DNA of 64,000 nt, from the NCBI GenBank assembly GCA_963791635.1, contig CAWBTC010000005.1, forward strand, positions 682,001 through 746,000, read 5' to 3'. The stretch comes from VFMC01 sp963791635. GTDB lineage: Bacteria; Actinomycetota; Acidimicrobiia; Acidimicrobiales; Ilumatobacteraceae. The notes beneath the pieces were generated by a model, which was given only the letters and a program-made list of their open reading frames with translations, searched no databases and was not told where the DNA came from. Below, one piece after another: positions 15,502-24,208 of this stretch (its first letter is position 1; each line of letters starts with the position of its first letter). The translations under genes and the position numbers were made by a program.

Positions 15502-16134
15502 ATGTTCATCTTTTCTCGCGCCGAGACGCTCGACCGTCACAACCTGATGTCTGCCGTCGGTGCTGCCGTCGAGGCGGCCGGCATGGTCACGGAGATCACC
15601 GGCTTGCCCGTCTCCGTGTACATGTCGAGCTATGGCGAGCCGACGAACACCGTGCGTTTCAGCACCCGGATCGAATCGCAGGCCGAGTTGCAGGCGGCAA
15701 TGGAGAAGCTGAGTGCCGACAGCGGCTACGTGCAGTGGGCCGAGAAGCACTCGCACCTGTTCGAGACAGCACCGTCCGACACGCTCGGGCGTGTGATCTC
15801 CGCCAGCGGGATGGAGGCCGGCCCGGCCCGCTTCGTCAACATCACCACCGCGGTCGCGGCGAACGGCAGGATGGCCGACGCGGTCGCCTTCGGCGTGAGG
15901 GCGCAGCAGTTCGTCGCCGGAGCGACGAAGAACCTGTCGACCGCATTCCTCACCGGCGTCTACGGCCCGTTCGGAACGGTCACCTGGATCGCCGGGGCGA
16001 ACTCGATGGCCGACATGGATGCACTCCAGGAGATGGAGGCGACGAACGCCGGCTATCACGAGCTCGTGAAGGACGCGGGCGATCTGTTCGTGACCGGCTC
16101 GGGCCTGACCGGCCTGATCGAGAAGATCAACTGA
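15502..16134 (+). CDS. conserved hypothetical protein, likely two dimeric alpha/beta-barrel repeats
   Basis: The 210-residue soluble protein starts after GAAGGGGATT, an acceptable ribosome binding site. I do not recognise a named family with certainty. Two halves show a similar pattern: strands reading VRFSTRIESQAELQAAMEKLSADSGYVQW, and later VTWIAGANSMADMDALQEMEATNAGYHEL followed by LFVTGSG. This resembles duplicated NIPSNAP-like or antibiotic-monooxygenase-like barrels, often found in small oxidoreductases or binding proteins. The Crp-type operator upstream suggests control by the divergent regulator. Confidence 0.65.
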   Translation: MFIFSRAETLDRHNLMSAVGAAVEAAGMVTEITGLPVSVYMSSYGEPTNTVRFSTRIESQAELQAAMEKLSADSGYVQWAEKHSHLFETAPSDTLGRVISASGMEAGPARFVNITTAVAANGRMADAVAFGVRAQQFVAGATKNLSTAFLTGVYGPFGTVTWIAGANSMADMDALQEMEATNAGYHELVKDAGDLFVTGSGLTGLIEKIN

Positions 16135-16226
16135 CCGCGATGACGAGGTGACCTCGGGCCGGCGGCCGAGGTCACCTGATCGCGTTCATCCGTTCAGTTC
16201 GCGGGAATCGTGACGGCGGACGGTCG

Positions 16227-16997
16227 TCACGCGCCGACGGCGTGGTACCCACCGTCGACGTGGATCATCGATCCGGTTGTGGCGGGGAACCAGTCGCTCA
16301 TCATCGCGACACAGGCCTTGGCGACGGCGCTGGAGTCGGTGACGTCCCAACCGAGCGGGGCCCGGTCGTCCCACACGTCTTCGAACTTCTTGAACCCCGG
16401 GATGCTCTTGGCGGCCATCGTCTTCACGGGCCCTGCGGCGATCAGGTTGGACCGGATGCCCTTCGGGCCGAGATCCTTCGCGAGGTAGCGGTTCACACTT
16501 TCGAGAGCGCTCTTGGCCACGCCCATCCAGTTGTAGGCGGGCCAGGCGACGGTGTTGTCGAACGTGAGGCCGACGAACGAACCGCCCGTGGTCATCAGCG
16601 GGAGGAACGCATCTGCGAGCGCCTTGTACGAATAGGCCGAGACGTTGATCGCGATCTGCACGTCGTCCCAGGTGGCCGCCATGAAGTCATCGCCGAGGCA
16701 CACCTCCGGGGCGAATCCGATCGAGTGCAGGACGGCGTCGACGCGTCCGCCGAAGTGCTCGTCGGCGTGAGCGCGAGCCGATACGAGGTGCTCGGGCTTG
16801 GTGACGTCGAGTTCGTACACGGGAGCGGGGCTCGCCAGTTTGCGCGCCGTGCGCTCGGTGAGGCTGAGCGCGCGACCCGCGCCGGTGAGCATCAGGTTCG
16901 CACCTTCCCGCTGTGCCAACGCGGCCACGCCGAACGCGAGCGACGCATCCGTGAGCACGCCGGTGATGACGATGTTCTTCCCCTCGAGCAGACCCAT
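16227..16997 (-). CDS. fabI: enoyl-[acyl-carrier-protein] reductase (NADH), FabI/InhA type
   Basis: The 256-residue SDR starts MGLLEGKNIVITGVLTDASLAFG, the atypical FabI nucleotide-binding opening. It catalyses the last step of the fatty-acid elongation cycle in the FAS-II pathway. The catalytic pair is seen in WPAYNWMGVAKSALESVNRYL, almost the mycobacterial InhA block with its Tyr and Lys. SVGLTFD-type and VDGGYHAVGA endings are also typical. The mycobacterial neighbour fabG1 is absent here. The start has no Shine-Dalgarno but has TAGGTT seven bases upstream on this strand, suggesting a leaderless transcript. It is divergent from the F420:NADP reductase gene. Confidence 0.95.
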   Translation of the reverse strand: MGLLEGKNIVITGVLTDASLAFGVAALAQREGANLMLTGAGRALSLTERTARKLASPAPVYELDVTKPEHLVSARAHADEHFGGRVDAVLHSIGFAPEVCLGDDFMAATWDDVQIAINVSAYSYKALADAFLPLMTTGGSFVGLTFDNTVAWPAYNWMGVAKSALESVNRYLAKDLGPKGIRSNLIAAGPVKTMAAKSIPGFKKFEDVWDDRAPLGWDVTDSSAVAKACVAMMSDWFPATTGSMIHVDGGYHAVGA

Positions 16998-17004
16998 GAC
17001 GGCC

Positions 17005-17010
17005 AACCTA
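17005..17010 (-). promoter_or_regulatory. -10 hexamer TAGGTT for fabI
   Basis: On the minus strand TAGGTT precedes the fabI ATG (16997) by seven bases, with no ribosome binding site between them. Confidence 0.45.
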
Positions 17011-17089
17011 CTCTCGCGCCCAACCATCCTGGTTGCTCCCGGCCGCGCCTCCTTGGGGGAGCGCAGGTCGCGTGTGCAAGGCTGCTCCG

Positions 17090-17767
17090 ATGCGCATCGG
17101 GATTCTTGGGGGAACGGGGCCAGCCGGCAGCGCGCTGGCTGCCCGACTCGCGTCCATCGGCTACGAGGTCGTGATCGGCTCGCGGTCGAAGTACCGCGCG
17201 ATGGAGGCCCGCGACGGAATGGTGCAACGCTGGCCCGAGATCGAGCCGTTGTTGTCGTACGGCGACAACCCCCAGGCTGCCGACTGCGATGTGGTCGTGA
17301 TCGCCACCCCGTGGGATTCGGCCGCGACCACGGCCCAGGAGAACGCAGAGGCGCTCGAGGGCAAGGTGGTCGTGAGCATGGCAAACGCGCTCGTGCGTGT
17401 GGGCCACGAGTTCCAGCCCCTCGTGCCGCCTCGCGGCAGCGTTGCTGCCCATGTGCAAGCCGCTGTACCAAAGGCCCGCGTCGTTGCGGCCTTCCACCAC
17501 CTGCCGGCCACCGAGCTCGGCCACCTCGGCGAGCCGATCGACTCCGATGTTCTGATCTGCGGCGACGACAAGGATGCGGTGCGCACCATCAGCGAGATGG
17601 TCGAAAAGATCCCCGGCTGTCGGCCGCTCGATGCCGGTGAGTTGTCGAACGCAACGGCCATCGAAGCCTTCACCGCAGTGCTGCTGCAGTTGAACGTTCG
17701 CTACAAGACGCGCGTCGCTCCGAAGTTGACGGGAATCAAGCGCGACCCGAGGGCGTTGCAGGCTTGA
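17090..17767 (+). CDS. F420-dependent NADP reductase (NPDG family)
   Basis: The 225-residue protein opens MRIGILGGTGPAGSALAARLA, the dinucleotide-binding GGTGPxG of F420:NADP oxidoreductases, with GSR after the second strand for the NADP phosphate. DVVVIATPWDSAATT, VVSMANALVRVG, and AAFHHLPATELG follow the family order. It moves hydride between F420H2 and NADP in the cytoplasm. ATG 17090 is chosen over the longer frame from 17033, which has no supporting signal. It ends two bases before the mshC start and is probably co-transcribed. An F420-dependent LLM enzyme at 38562-39460 supports F420 use in this organism. Confidence 0.9.
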   Translation: MRIGILGGTGPAGSALAARLASIGYEVVIGSRSKYRAMEARDGMVQRWPEIEPLLSYGDNPQAADCDVVVIATPWDSAATTAQENAEALEGKVVVSMANALVRVGHEFQPLVPPRGSVAAHVQAAVPKARVVAAFHHLPATELGHLGEPIDSDVLICGDDKDAVRTISEMVEKIPGCRPLDAGELSNATAIEAFTAVLLQLNVRYKTRVAPKLTGIKRDPRALQA

Positions 17768-17769
17768 CG

Positions 17770-18906
17770 ATGCAGCTCTACGACACCGCACGGCGTGCCG
17801 TGGTGCCGTTCGAACCGGGGGAACAGGTGCTGATGTACACCTGCGGCATCACCCCGTACGACGCCACCCACCTCGGACATGCGTCCACCTTCATCACCTA
17901 CGACGTGCTGCAGCGGCGCCTCATCGATCTCGACCACACGGTCAAGTGCGTGCGCAACGTCACCGATGTCGACGACCCGCTGTTCGCCAAGGCGCGCGAG
18001 CTCGGCGTGCACTACCTCGATCTCGCCGCCGGCGAGGAGGCGCGATTCGAACGCGACATGACGGCACTCAACGCCTTGCCCGTGTACTCCACGCCCCGCG
18101 CCTCGTCCGCGATACCCGACATCCGGGGCTTCATCGGGATGGTGCTCGATCGAGGCTTCGCGTACGAGGCCGGCGGCAGCGTCTACTTCGACGTGTCGAA
18201 GTTCCCCTCGTTCGGTTCCGTCAGCCACTATTCGCGCGAGCAGATGATCGACTTCGCCCGCCAGCGCGGTGGCAACCTCGACGACCCGAACAAGCGCGAC
18301 CCGCTCGACTTCGTGCTCTGGCACCCGGCTGCCGATGACGAGCCGAGTTGGGACACGCTGTGGGGCCCGGGTCGCCCGGGCTGGCACATCGAATGCAGCG
18401 CCCTTGCACTGCGCGAGCTCGGCTCGACGATCGATCTGCACGGTGGGGGCACCGACCTGATCTTCCCGCACCACGAGTGCGAGCGAGCCCAGAGCGAGGC
18501 GGCCACCGGCGAGCAGTTCGTGAAGCACTGGATGCACGTGGCGATGGTGTACATGGACGGCCACAAGATGTCCAAGAGCCTCGGCAACCTCGTGTTCGTC
18601 GACAAGTTGCGTACGGAGTGGGACCCGCGTGCCATCCGACTGGCGATCATCGAGCACCACTACCGCTACGAGTGGGAGTGGGACGACACGCTCATGCCAC
18701 GCAATCGCGGTCGGCTCGAGGCTTGGTCGGTTGCGTCCGACCGTGGCGGGCCGGGCGGAGCCGACAGTGAGTCGGTGCTGGCCGACGTGCGCGCCGCGCT
18801 CGATGACGACCTGAACACCCCCGGTGCGATCGCGGCAATCGATGCTGCGGCTGCTGCGGGGGTCGGTGTGCAGGCCGCCGCGGCCCTGCTCGGCGTCGAT
18901 CTCTGA
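17770..18906 (+). CDS. mshC: L-cysteine:1D-myo-inositol 2-amino-2-deoxy-glucopyranoside ligase (mycothiol synthesis)
   Basis: The 378-residue protein is a cysteinyl-tRNA-synthetase-like enzyme without the tRNA-binding C-terminus. It has the HIGH-type motif in TPYDATHLGHASTF, zinc-binding positions (YTCGITPY, HIECSALA, FPHHECERAQSE) and GHKMSKSLGN. The TPYDATHLGHA block, the GPGRPGWHIEC block and the terminal LLGVDL match MshC rather than CysS. It ligates Cys to GlcN-Ins in mycothiol synthesis, using ATP. ATG 17770 begins just past the stop of the F420:NADP reductase gene (17767), so the two form a redox-cofactor operon. Confidence 0.92.
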   Translation: MQLYDTARRAVVPFEPGEQVLMYTCGITPYDATHLGHASTFITYDVLQRRLIDLDHTVKCVRNVTDVDDPLFAKARELGVHYLDLAAGEEARFERDMTALNALPVYSTPRASSAIPDIRGFIGMVLDRGFAYEAGGSVYFDVSKFPSFGSVSHYSREQMIDFARQRGGNLDDPNKRDPLDFVLWHPAADDEPSWDTLWGPGRPGWHIECSALALRELGSTIDLHGGGTDLIFPHHECERAQSEAATGEQFVKHWMHVAMVYMDGHKMSKSLGNLVFVDKLRTEWDPRAIRLAIIEHHYRYEWEWDDTLMPRNRGRLEAWSVASDRGGPGGADSESVLADVRAALDDDLNTPGAIAAIDAAAAAGVGVQAAAALLGVDL

Positions 18907-19124
18907 CGTTGACTCCTGGCCCCGGCAGGTGGGCGTAGGGCAGTGACGACAGGGCCGGACGGGATGGTCACGAGCCCGTCACGCACCATTCACACGACGT
19001 CGGTCTCCTGTCTCCCGAGTCGTGTACCACCTGCGGTACGCTCTGCCTGCGACATTGCACGAGACAGCCCTCCATGCGGGAGGGACGCCATCGGCAACGG
19101 GCACGGGAGAGGAGGGCCCTGCAA
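18907..19124. promoter_or_regulatory. 218-bp gap before plsC with a GTACC/GGTAC inverted repeat
   Basis: The gap between mshC and plsC holds the inverted repeat GTACCACCTGCGGTAC at 19023-19038 (5-bp arms, 6-bp spacer). It could be an operator or a small hairpin. Nothing else recognisable was seen. The plsC ribosome binding site GAGAGGAGGG lies at its end. Confidence 0.3.
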
Positions 19125-19886
19125 ATGAACGCCGAAGGTGCAGGCAAGCTACAGACCCGATTCCGTCGCGTCGCGAGACCGATGTCGAACCGGTTGTGGC
19201 GATTCGACCTGGAGGGCTTCGACCGGCTGCCCGAGAGCGGCCCGGCGATCCTCTGCCCGAACCACATCAGCTTCCTCGACAGCGCGTTCTTGATGCTGCA
19301 CGTCCCGCGCAACATCAGCTTCGTGGGCAAGGCCGAGTACATGGACTCCTGGAAGACGAAGTTCATCTTCCCGGCGCTCGGGATGATCCCGATCGACCGC
19401 GGCGGCGGCGACAAGAGTCAGGCCGCTCTCGACACGGCCGAGCGAGTACTGCGTCGAGGCGAGCTGTTCGGCATCTTCCCCGAGGGGACGCGCAGCCGGG
19501 ACGGGTACCTGTACAAGGGACGCACCGGCGCCGCCCGCCTCGCCCTGAAGGTCGGATGCCCGATCTTTCCGGTCGGCGTGATCGGCACGCGTGAGATCCA
19601 GCCGCCCGACGCGAAGCTGCCGAGGATCCGCCAGGACTGCACGATCAAGATCGGCCGGCCGATCAAGGTGGAGCGCTACCGCGATCGAGCCGATGATCAT
19701 CGTGTGCTGCGCCAGATCACCGACGAGTTGATGTTCGAGATCCGTGAGCTCACGGGCCAGGAGTATCACAACGTCTACGCCGGCAAGTCCGCCGACGCCG
19801 AGTCGGCACCCGCGGCGGCCAAGGTCGCCCATGTGAGCGAGGAATACAGTCACGTCCCCGAGATGGCCGGGGCCGCCGCCTTCTGA
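19125..19886 (+). CDS. plsC: 1-acyl-sn-glycerol-3-phosphate acyltransferase (PlsC family)
   Basis: The 253-residue protein carries the acyltransferase motifs NHISFLDS (HX4D catalytic block), GMIPIDRGGGD, FPEGTRSRDG and an Ile-Pro-like VGVIGTREI block. It should acylate lysophosphatidate to phosphatidate at the inner face of the membrane. The ATG at 19125 has a strong GAGAGGAGGG about ten bases upstream, so the longer frame from 19074 is rejected. The tail after residue 230 (SADAESAPAAAKVAHVSEE) is low complexity. In related genomes plsC is often near cysS-like genes; the neighbourhood does not define the exact acyl acceptor. Confidence 0.92.
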   Translation: MNAEGAGKLQTRFRRVARPMSNRLWRFDLEGFDRLPESGPAILCPNHISFLDSAFLMLHVPRNISFVGKAEYMDSWKTKFIFPALGMIPIDRGGGDKSQAALDTAERVLRRGELFGIFPEGTRSRDGYLYKGRTGAARLALKVGCPIFPVGVIGTREIQPPDAKLPRIRQDCTIKIGRPIKVERYRDRADDHRVLRQITDELMFEIRELTGQEYHNVYAGKSADAESAPAAAKVAHVSEEYSHVPEMAGAAAF

Positions 19887-19998
19887 AACTTCGCGCCGAA
19901 TCGCACCGCGCCACATGCGCACCGACGCACGGCCTGGTTCATCGGCATGCACCCGGTGTGCCTGCGATAACCCTCCCGCTGACCTCTGGGTTCCCTCG

Positions 19999-20004
19999 TA
20001 GACT
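19999..20004 (+). promoter_or_regulatory. -10 hexamer TAGACT for thrS
   Basis: TAGACT lies ten bases before the thrS ATG at 20015 and no Shine-Dalgarno sequence is present. No T-box leader is seen in the 128-bp gap after plsC. Confidence 0.45.
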
Positions 20005-20014
20005 TTCCGCTGCT

Positions 20015-21988
20015 ATGGCACAGATCACGATCTCCCTCCCAGACGGTTCGCAGCGCTCGTACGACGAGGGCGCGACCACTGCGGACGTCGCATCGTCGAT
20101 CGGATCGCGTCTCGCCAAGGCCGCCGTGTCAGCGATGGTGAACGGCGAGGAATGGGACCTCGGGAGGTCGCTGCCCGACGGCGCTCGGATCGCGATCGTC
20201 ACGGCCGACTCCGACGAGGGCCGCCACGTGCTGCGTCACTCGACGGCGCACGTGCTCGCCCAGGCGGTCACGCAGTTGTTCCCCGGTGCCAAGTACTCGA
20301 TCGGCCCGGCGATCGTCGACGGCTTCTACTACGACTTCGAACTGCCAGGCGGCCGCACGTTCAGCGAAGACGATCTCGGGGCGATCGAGGGTCGGATGCG
20401 CGAGATCATCACGGCCAGCCAGCCATTCGTGCGGTCAGAACTGCCGCGTGAGGAGGCGCTCGCTGTGTTCGCCGACCAGCCCTACAAGTGCGAGATCATC
20501 GAACGCGTCTCGGCCGGCTCGGCCGACGACGACGACACGAGCGAGATCGGCAGCGGCGAGACGATCAGCGTGTACCGCAACTCGCCCGAGTTCGTCGATC
20601 TGTGTCTCGGACCGCACGTGCCGTCCACGAGCAGGCTCGGCCACTTCAAGTTGATGAAGGTGGCCGGTGCGTACTGGCGCGGCAACGAAAAGGGCCCGAT
20701 GCTGCAGCGCATCTACGGCACGGCATGGGAGAGCAAGACGTCGCTCGACGAGCACCTGCACCGCCTCGAGGAGGCCGAGAAGCGCGACCACCGCAAGTTG
20801 GCGACGGAGCTCGACCTGCTCAGCTTTCCGCACGAGCTCGGTGGCGGCCTCGCCGTGTGGCACCCGAAGGGCGCCACCGTCCGCAAGCTGATGGAGGACT
20901 ACAGCCGAGAGCGCCACGCCAACGGCGGCTACCAGTTCGTGTTCACGCCGCACCTCGCCAACGGCAACCTGTTCCAGACGTCGGGTCACCTCGACTTCTA
21001 CAAGGACGGGATGTACCCGCCGATGGAGATGGACAACGGCACGTACTACATGAAGCCGATGAACTGCCCGATGCACTGCCTGGTCTTCCGCAGCCGGCAG
21101 CGCAGCTACCGCGAGCTGCCCCTGCGGCTGTTCGAACTCGGCAACGTGTATCGCTACGAGCGTGCTGGCACCCTGCACGGGCTGATGCGGATCCGCGGGT
21201 TCACGCAGGACGACAGCCACATCTTCTGCACTGAGGAGCAGGCTGCCGACGAGATCGCGTCGTTGCTCGACTTCGTGATGAGCGTGCTGCGTGCATTCGG
21301 TTTCAACGACTTCACGGCCAACCTGTCGACGAAGGACCCGAAGAAGTACGTCGGCACCGACGATGCGTGGGACCGGGCGACGGAGGCGCTGCGCAACGCG
21401 CTCGAGAAGTACGGCCTGAGCTACAAGATCAAGGAGGGCGACGCTGCCTTCTACGGCCCGAAGATCGACATCGACGTGAAGGACGCGATCGGACGCACGT
21501 GGCAGCTGAGCACGATCCAGTACGACTTCAACCTGCCCGAGCGGTTCGAGCTCGAGTACGTGGGCGCCGACAACAGCCGCCACCGTCCGATCATGTTGCA
21601 CCGCGCCCTGTTCGGGTCGATCGAGCGCTTCTTCGGCGTGTTGCTCGAGCACTACGCCGGTGCGTTCCCGACGTGGATGTCGCCGCTTCAGGCACGGGTG
21701 CTCCCCGTGGCTGACGCCCACGAGGCGTACGCCAACGAGGTCACGGCGCGGTTGCAGGCGGCCGGTCTGCGCGTCGACGTGGCCGACTCCGGTGATCAGC
21801 TGGGCAAGCGGATCCGTGCTGCCAAGCTCGACAAGATCCCGTACGTGCTCGTGGTGGGCGACGACGACGTGGCCCACACCACACTCGGGGTGAACCCTCG
21901 GGGTGGCGAGGTGGAGCGCAACGTGCCGCTCGACGAGTTCGTCGGCCGCGTGCAAGCCGAGATCGCCGATCAGCTCGCCGCTGTCTGA
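20015..21988 (+). CDS. thrS: threonyl-tRNA synthetase
   Basis: The 657-residue class II synthetase shows a TGS domain (1-65, ITISLPDGSQRSYDEG), the editing/SAD domain (RHVLRHSTAHVLAQAV, with CLGPHVPSTSRLGHFKL), the catalytic core (MKPMNCPMHCLVF, YRYERAGTLHGLMRIRGFTQDDSH, MLHRALFGSIERFFG) and an anticodon-binding domain at about 560-657. The zinc ligands (Cys in MNCPMHC, His in DDSH, His in MLHRA) are all present. In actinobacteria thrS starts the thrS-HIT-pgsA-acyltransferase-pimA group, and that order is kept here with two extra genes between thrS and the HIT gene. ATG 20015 begins at the conserved N-terminus. Confidence 0.98.
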   Translation: MAQITISLPDGSQRSYDEGATTADVASSIGSRLAKAAVSAMVNGEEWDLGRSLPDGARIAIVTADSDEGRHVLRHSTAHVLAQAVTQLFPGAKYSIGPAIVDGFYYDFELPGGRTFSEDDLGAIEGRMREIITASQPFVRSELPREEALAVFADQPYKCEIIERVSAGSADDDDTSEIGSGETISVYRNSPEFVDLCLGPHVPSTSRLGHFKLMKVAGAYWRGNEKGPMLQRIYGTAWESKTSLDEHLHRLEEAEKRDHRKLATELDLLSFPHELGGGLAVWHPKGATVRKLMEDYSRERHANGGYQFVFTPHLANGNLFQTSGHLDFYKDGMYPPMEMDNGTYYMKPMNCPMHCLVFRSRQRSYRELPLRLFELGNVYRYERAGTLHGLMRIRGFTQDDSHIFCTEEQAADEIASLLDFVMSVLRAFGFNDFTANLSTKDPKKYVGTDDAWDRATEALRNALEKYGLSYKIKEGDAAFYGPKIDIDVKDAIGRTWQLSTIQYDFNLPERFELEYVGADNSRHRPIMLHRALFGSIERFFGVLLEHYAGAFPTWMSPLQARVLPVADAHEAYANEVTARLQAAGLRVDVADSGDQLGKRIRAAKLDKIPYVLVVGDDDVAHTTLGVNPRGGEVERNVPLDEFVGRVQAEIADQLAAV

Positions 21989-22010
21989 CCCAAGCCGCCG
22001 ACCGGCATGG

Positions 22011-23129
22011 TCAGCGATCGAACCAGGCTCGATACAGCCGGTCAGGGGTGCCATCGCGGTTGAACGTCAGGAGCACCTCGTTGATCTCTTCGCGCAGTGG
22101 CGAGCCAGCGCCGAGGGCGATGCCGTAGCTGTCGCTGCTGAGGATCGGGCCGATCACCTCCACCGAGCCGCGGCCCTTGGTGTTCGCGTAGAACTCCAGG
22201 ACCGGCGCGTCGTAGACGACAGCTTCGACGTCCGCGCTGAGCAGGACGGCGAAGGCATCGTCGATCGTCGACACGGTGCGATGGTCGACGCCGAGCCGGT
22301 CGAGTTCTGAATCGGCGAGGGTCGCTTCGACGGTCACCACCTCGCGTCGGTAGAGATCATCGACGGCCCTGATGTCGGAGCGCAGTTCGCTGACCGTCAG
22401 CGCGGCGGTGACCTGGGCGGTGACGAGGGCCACGACGAACAACCCGAGCAGCATCCACATGCCCGCGATCACCCGGCCGAGGGGACGTTGGATCTTCTTC
22501 TCTGCGTCGCCGCCAGTTGTGACGTTCACGAGGGACCACCAGATCGACTCGCGGCTGCCGCGGGCATAGGGACGCGGGAAGTCGCCATCAACCCGTCGCT
22601 CGGTCATCCAGATCAGGTGGGCCATGATCACGATGAGGATCGCCAGCAACAGCAAGGGGAGCAGTAGCTTGGCGTTCACCACGCTCTTCAACGCAGTCAC
22701 CATCGGCGACTCGTCGGACTGCGCATTCACCATGATTCGCAGGCCTGCGTCGAAGTATGGGTGTGTGAAGTCGACCACTTCTTCTCGCTCGGCAGTGATG
22801 CTGATCGCCGCGATCCCGACATCGACCCCGCCCGACTCGACGGCAGCGACCACGTCGCCGACGGTCTCGAGCACGACGAAGGTGGTGGTGTAGTCGAGCC
22901 GTTCGGCGATGTTGTTCCACAGGTCGATGCTGTAGCCCGACGGCTGTCCGTCCGCGTCGATGGTGACGAAGGGTTCGATCGGTTTCACGGCGACGATCAC
23001 CGCGGTCGCCGCCCGGGTCTCGCCGCTGCCGAGTACGGCCGTGACGGCGATGACGGACAGGCCGAGCGCGAGGCTGCGGCGAAGCAGGCGGCTGCAGTGC
23101 CGTGCCGTCGGGACGGTGAGTCGTGCCAC
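22011..23129 (-). CDS. prokaryotic ionotropic glutamate-receptor-like channel (GluR0 type)
   Basis: With GTG 23129 (preceded by GGGGA) the protein has 372 residues. Order: signal peptide (about 1-40), first lobe of a periplasmic-binding domain (44-150, including GYSIDLWNNIAERL and ISITAEREEVVDFTHPYF), a first membrane helix (155-175), a re-entrant pore segment (SRESIWWSLVNVTTGGDAEK, about 192-210), a second membrane helix (220-242), and the second binding lobe (250-372). This is the split S1-channel-S2 layout of GluR0. The potassium-channel filter TVGYG is replaced by TTGGD, so selectivity may differ. The ligand is probably an amino acid, by analogy. It lies between thrS and a RIO kinase gene and has no transporter partners nearby, which argues against an ABC-type binding protein. 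Confidence 0.85.
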   Translation of the reverse strand: MARLTVPTARHCSRLLRRSLALGLSVIAVTAVLGSGETRAATAVIVAVKPIEPFVTIDADGQPSGYSIDLWNNIAERLDYTTTFVVLETVGDVVAAVESGGVDVGIAAISITAEREEVVDFTHPYFDAGLRIMVNAQSDESPMVTALKSVVNAKLLLPLLLLAILIVIMAHLIWMTERRVDGDFPRPYARGSRESIWWSLVNVTTGGDAEKKIQRPLGRVIAGMWMLLGLFVVALVTAQVTAALTVSELRSDIRAVDDLYRREVVTVEATLADSELDRLGVDHRTVSTIDDAFAVLLSADVEAVVYDAPVLEFYANTKGRGSVEVIGPILSSDSYGIALGAGSPLREEINEVLLTFNRDGTPDRLYRAWFDR

Positions 23130-23215
23130 GATCGAGATCCCCCAATGTCTGTGCGTCCGAGTGCGGCGCCCCTCTCCTCGAGGACGGCAGGCACCATAAC
23201 CCGACGTCGCGAGCG

Positions 23216-24208
23216 TCACTCCAAGCCGGGCACCGATCGGAGCAGGAACTCGGCCAGTTCAGTGGCGTCGGCGTGCGGTGCGCCGTGGGCGTCGAACCAG
23301 GAACAGATGTTCACGCAGTCTCGGCGGAGGTAGTCGAAGCCCTGGGGGTTGCCGACGAGGTCGACAGCTTGAGGCAGGTCGATCAGCACGATCCGGTCGT
23401 CGTGGACGAGCACGTTGTACGGCGACAGGTCGCCGTGTGCGTATCCGGCATCGGCAAGCTGGCGCAGCACGTCGCGCATCTGCTGGTAGAGGTCGTGAGC
23501 GGTCGCCCGGTCGGGTCGCACCTGTGCGAGCCGCGGGGCCGCCACGCCGTCCGACCCGATGAACTCCATCATCAGTTCGGTTCCGCTCAGCTGCACCGGA
23601 TATGGGACCGCAGCGCCCGCGAGCCACAAGTGGGACAGCACGGCGAACTCGGCGTGGGCCCATTGCCCGGCGAGGAGCTCGCGGCCGAACGCGGTGCGAG
23701 TGGCCATCGCCCGCATCTCGCGGCTGCGGCGCACGCGCCGGCCCTCGAGGTAGGCGGCATCGCGATGGAACATGCGGTGCTCGGCGCTGCGGTACTGCTT
23801 CACCGCGAGCCAGCACTGCTGTTCTGGTTCGCCGTGAACCGCGAGCCGCCGGTCGAGCAAGGACACGTCGGCCTCCTTCCCGCTCTTCATCACGCCGTGG
23901 TCGGTGTCGATCGCACGTGGGTCGGTGACCACCCATCTCGGGACTGGACCCGGGCCCTTGGTGGCGTCCCGGTAGGTCGACCAGGTTGGTTCCTCGAACT
24001 CGTCGTCGCTCGGGTCGTCGCTCGGGTCGTGCACCCGGTCGCCGTCGCCGAGCAGGACACGGCGGTCGTCACGGTCGTCACGGTCGTCACGGTCGTCACG
24101 GTCGTCACCGGTTGTGGTGGTTGTGGTGGTTGTGGTGTGGACGGTGGACGGCACCCAGCCGTCGTCGTCGAATCGGCGCTTGCCGTTCGAGCTGCGGTGT
24201 GCAGCCAT
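23216..24208 (-). CDS. RIO-type atypical serine protein kinase
   Basis: The 330-residue protein has a disordered N-terminus (1-75) with nine consecutive Thr and a (DDR)n run, then a RIO kinase domain. Seen are the nucleotide-binding strand (GVMKSGKEADVSLL), the invariant Lys in CWLAVKQYR, the catalytic loop HGDLSPYN and the metal Asp in VLIDLPQAVD. RIO kinases bind ATP and autophosphorylate; eukaryotic ones act in ribosome maturation, and the bacterial role is unclear. ATG 24208 has AGGAGA upstream and is preferred to the frame start at 24325. The repeat region is made of 9-bp tandem units and may vary in length between strains. Confidence 0.88.
   Translation of the reverse strand: MAAHRSSNGKRRFDDDGWVPSTVHTTTTTTTTTGDDRDDRDDRDDRDDRRVLLGDGDRVHDPSDDPSDDEFEEPTWSTYRDATKGPGPVPRWVVTDPRAIDTDHGVMKSGKEADVSLLDRRLAVHGEPEQQCWLAVKQYRSAEHRMFHRDAAYLEGRRVRRSREMRAMATRTAFGRELLAGQWAHAEFAVLSHLWLAGAAVPYPVQLSGTELMMEFIGSDGVAAPRLAQVRPDRATAHDLYQQMRDVLRQLADAGYAHGDLSPYNVLVHDDRIVLIDLPQAVDLVGNPQGFDYLRRDCVNICSWFDAHGAPHADATELAEFLLRSVPGLE
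24063..24140. repeat. 9-bp tandem repeats inside the RIO kinase gene
   Basis: Five units of CGGTCGTCA (24063-24107) are followed by about three units of TTGTGGTGG (24112-24138). On the coding strand they give the DDR and poly-Thr tracts. Pure units of this kind are prone to slippage. Confidence 0.88.

Noticed and set aside
17770..18906. Considered as cysteinyl-tRNA synthetase (CysS)
   Set aside because: It lacks the C-terminal tRNA-binding region, and its TPYDATHLGHA block and LLGVDL end match MshC.
19887..20014. T-box riboswitch before thrS
   Set aside because: The gap is only 128 bp and lacks the conserved TGGNACCGCG-type antiterminator block; a plain -10 hexamer explains the start.
22011..23129. 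Considered as an ABC-transporter amino-acid-binding protein
   Set aside because: Two membrane helices with a pore-like segment interrupt the binding domain, and there are no permease or ATPase genes nearby.
24063..24140. Regular 9-bp repeats considered as a CRISPR array
   Set aside because: Units are contiguous with no spacers and encode an in-frame DDR/Thr tract of the RIO kinase.
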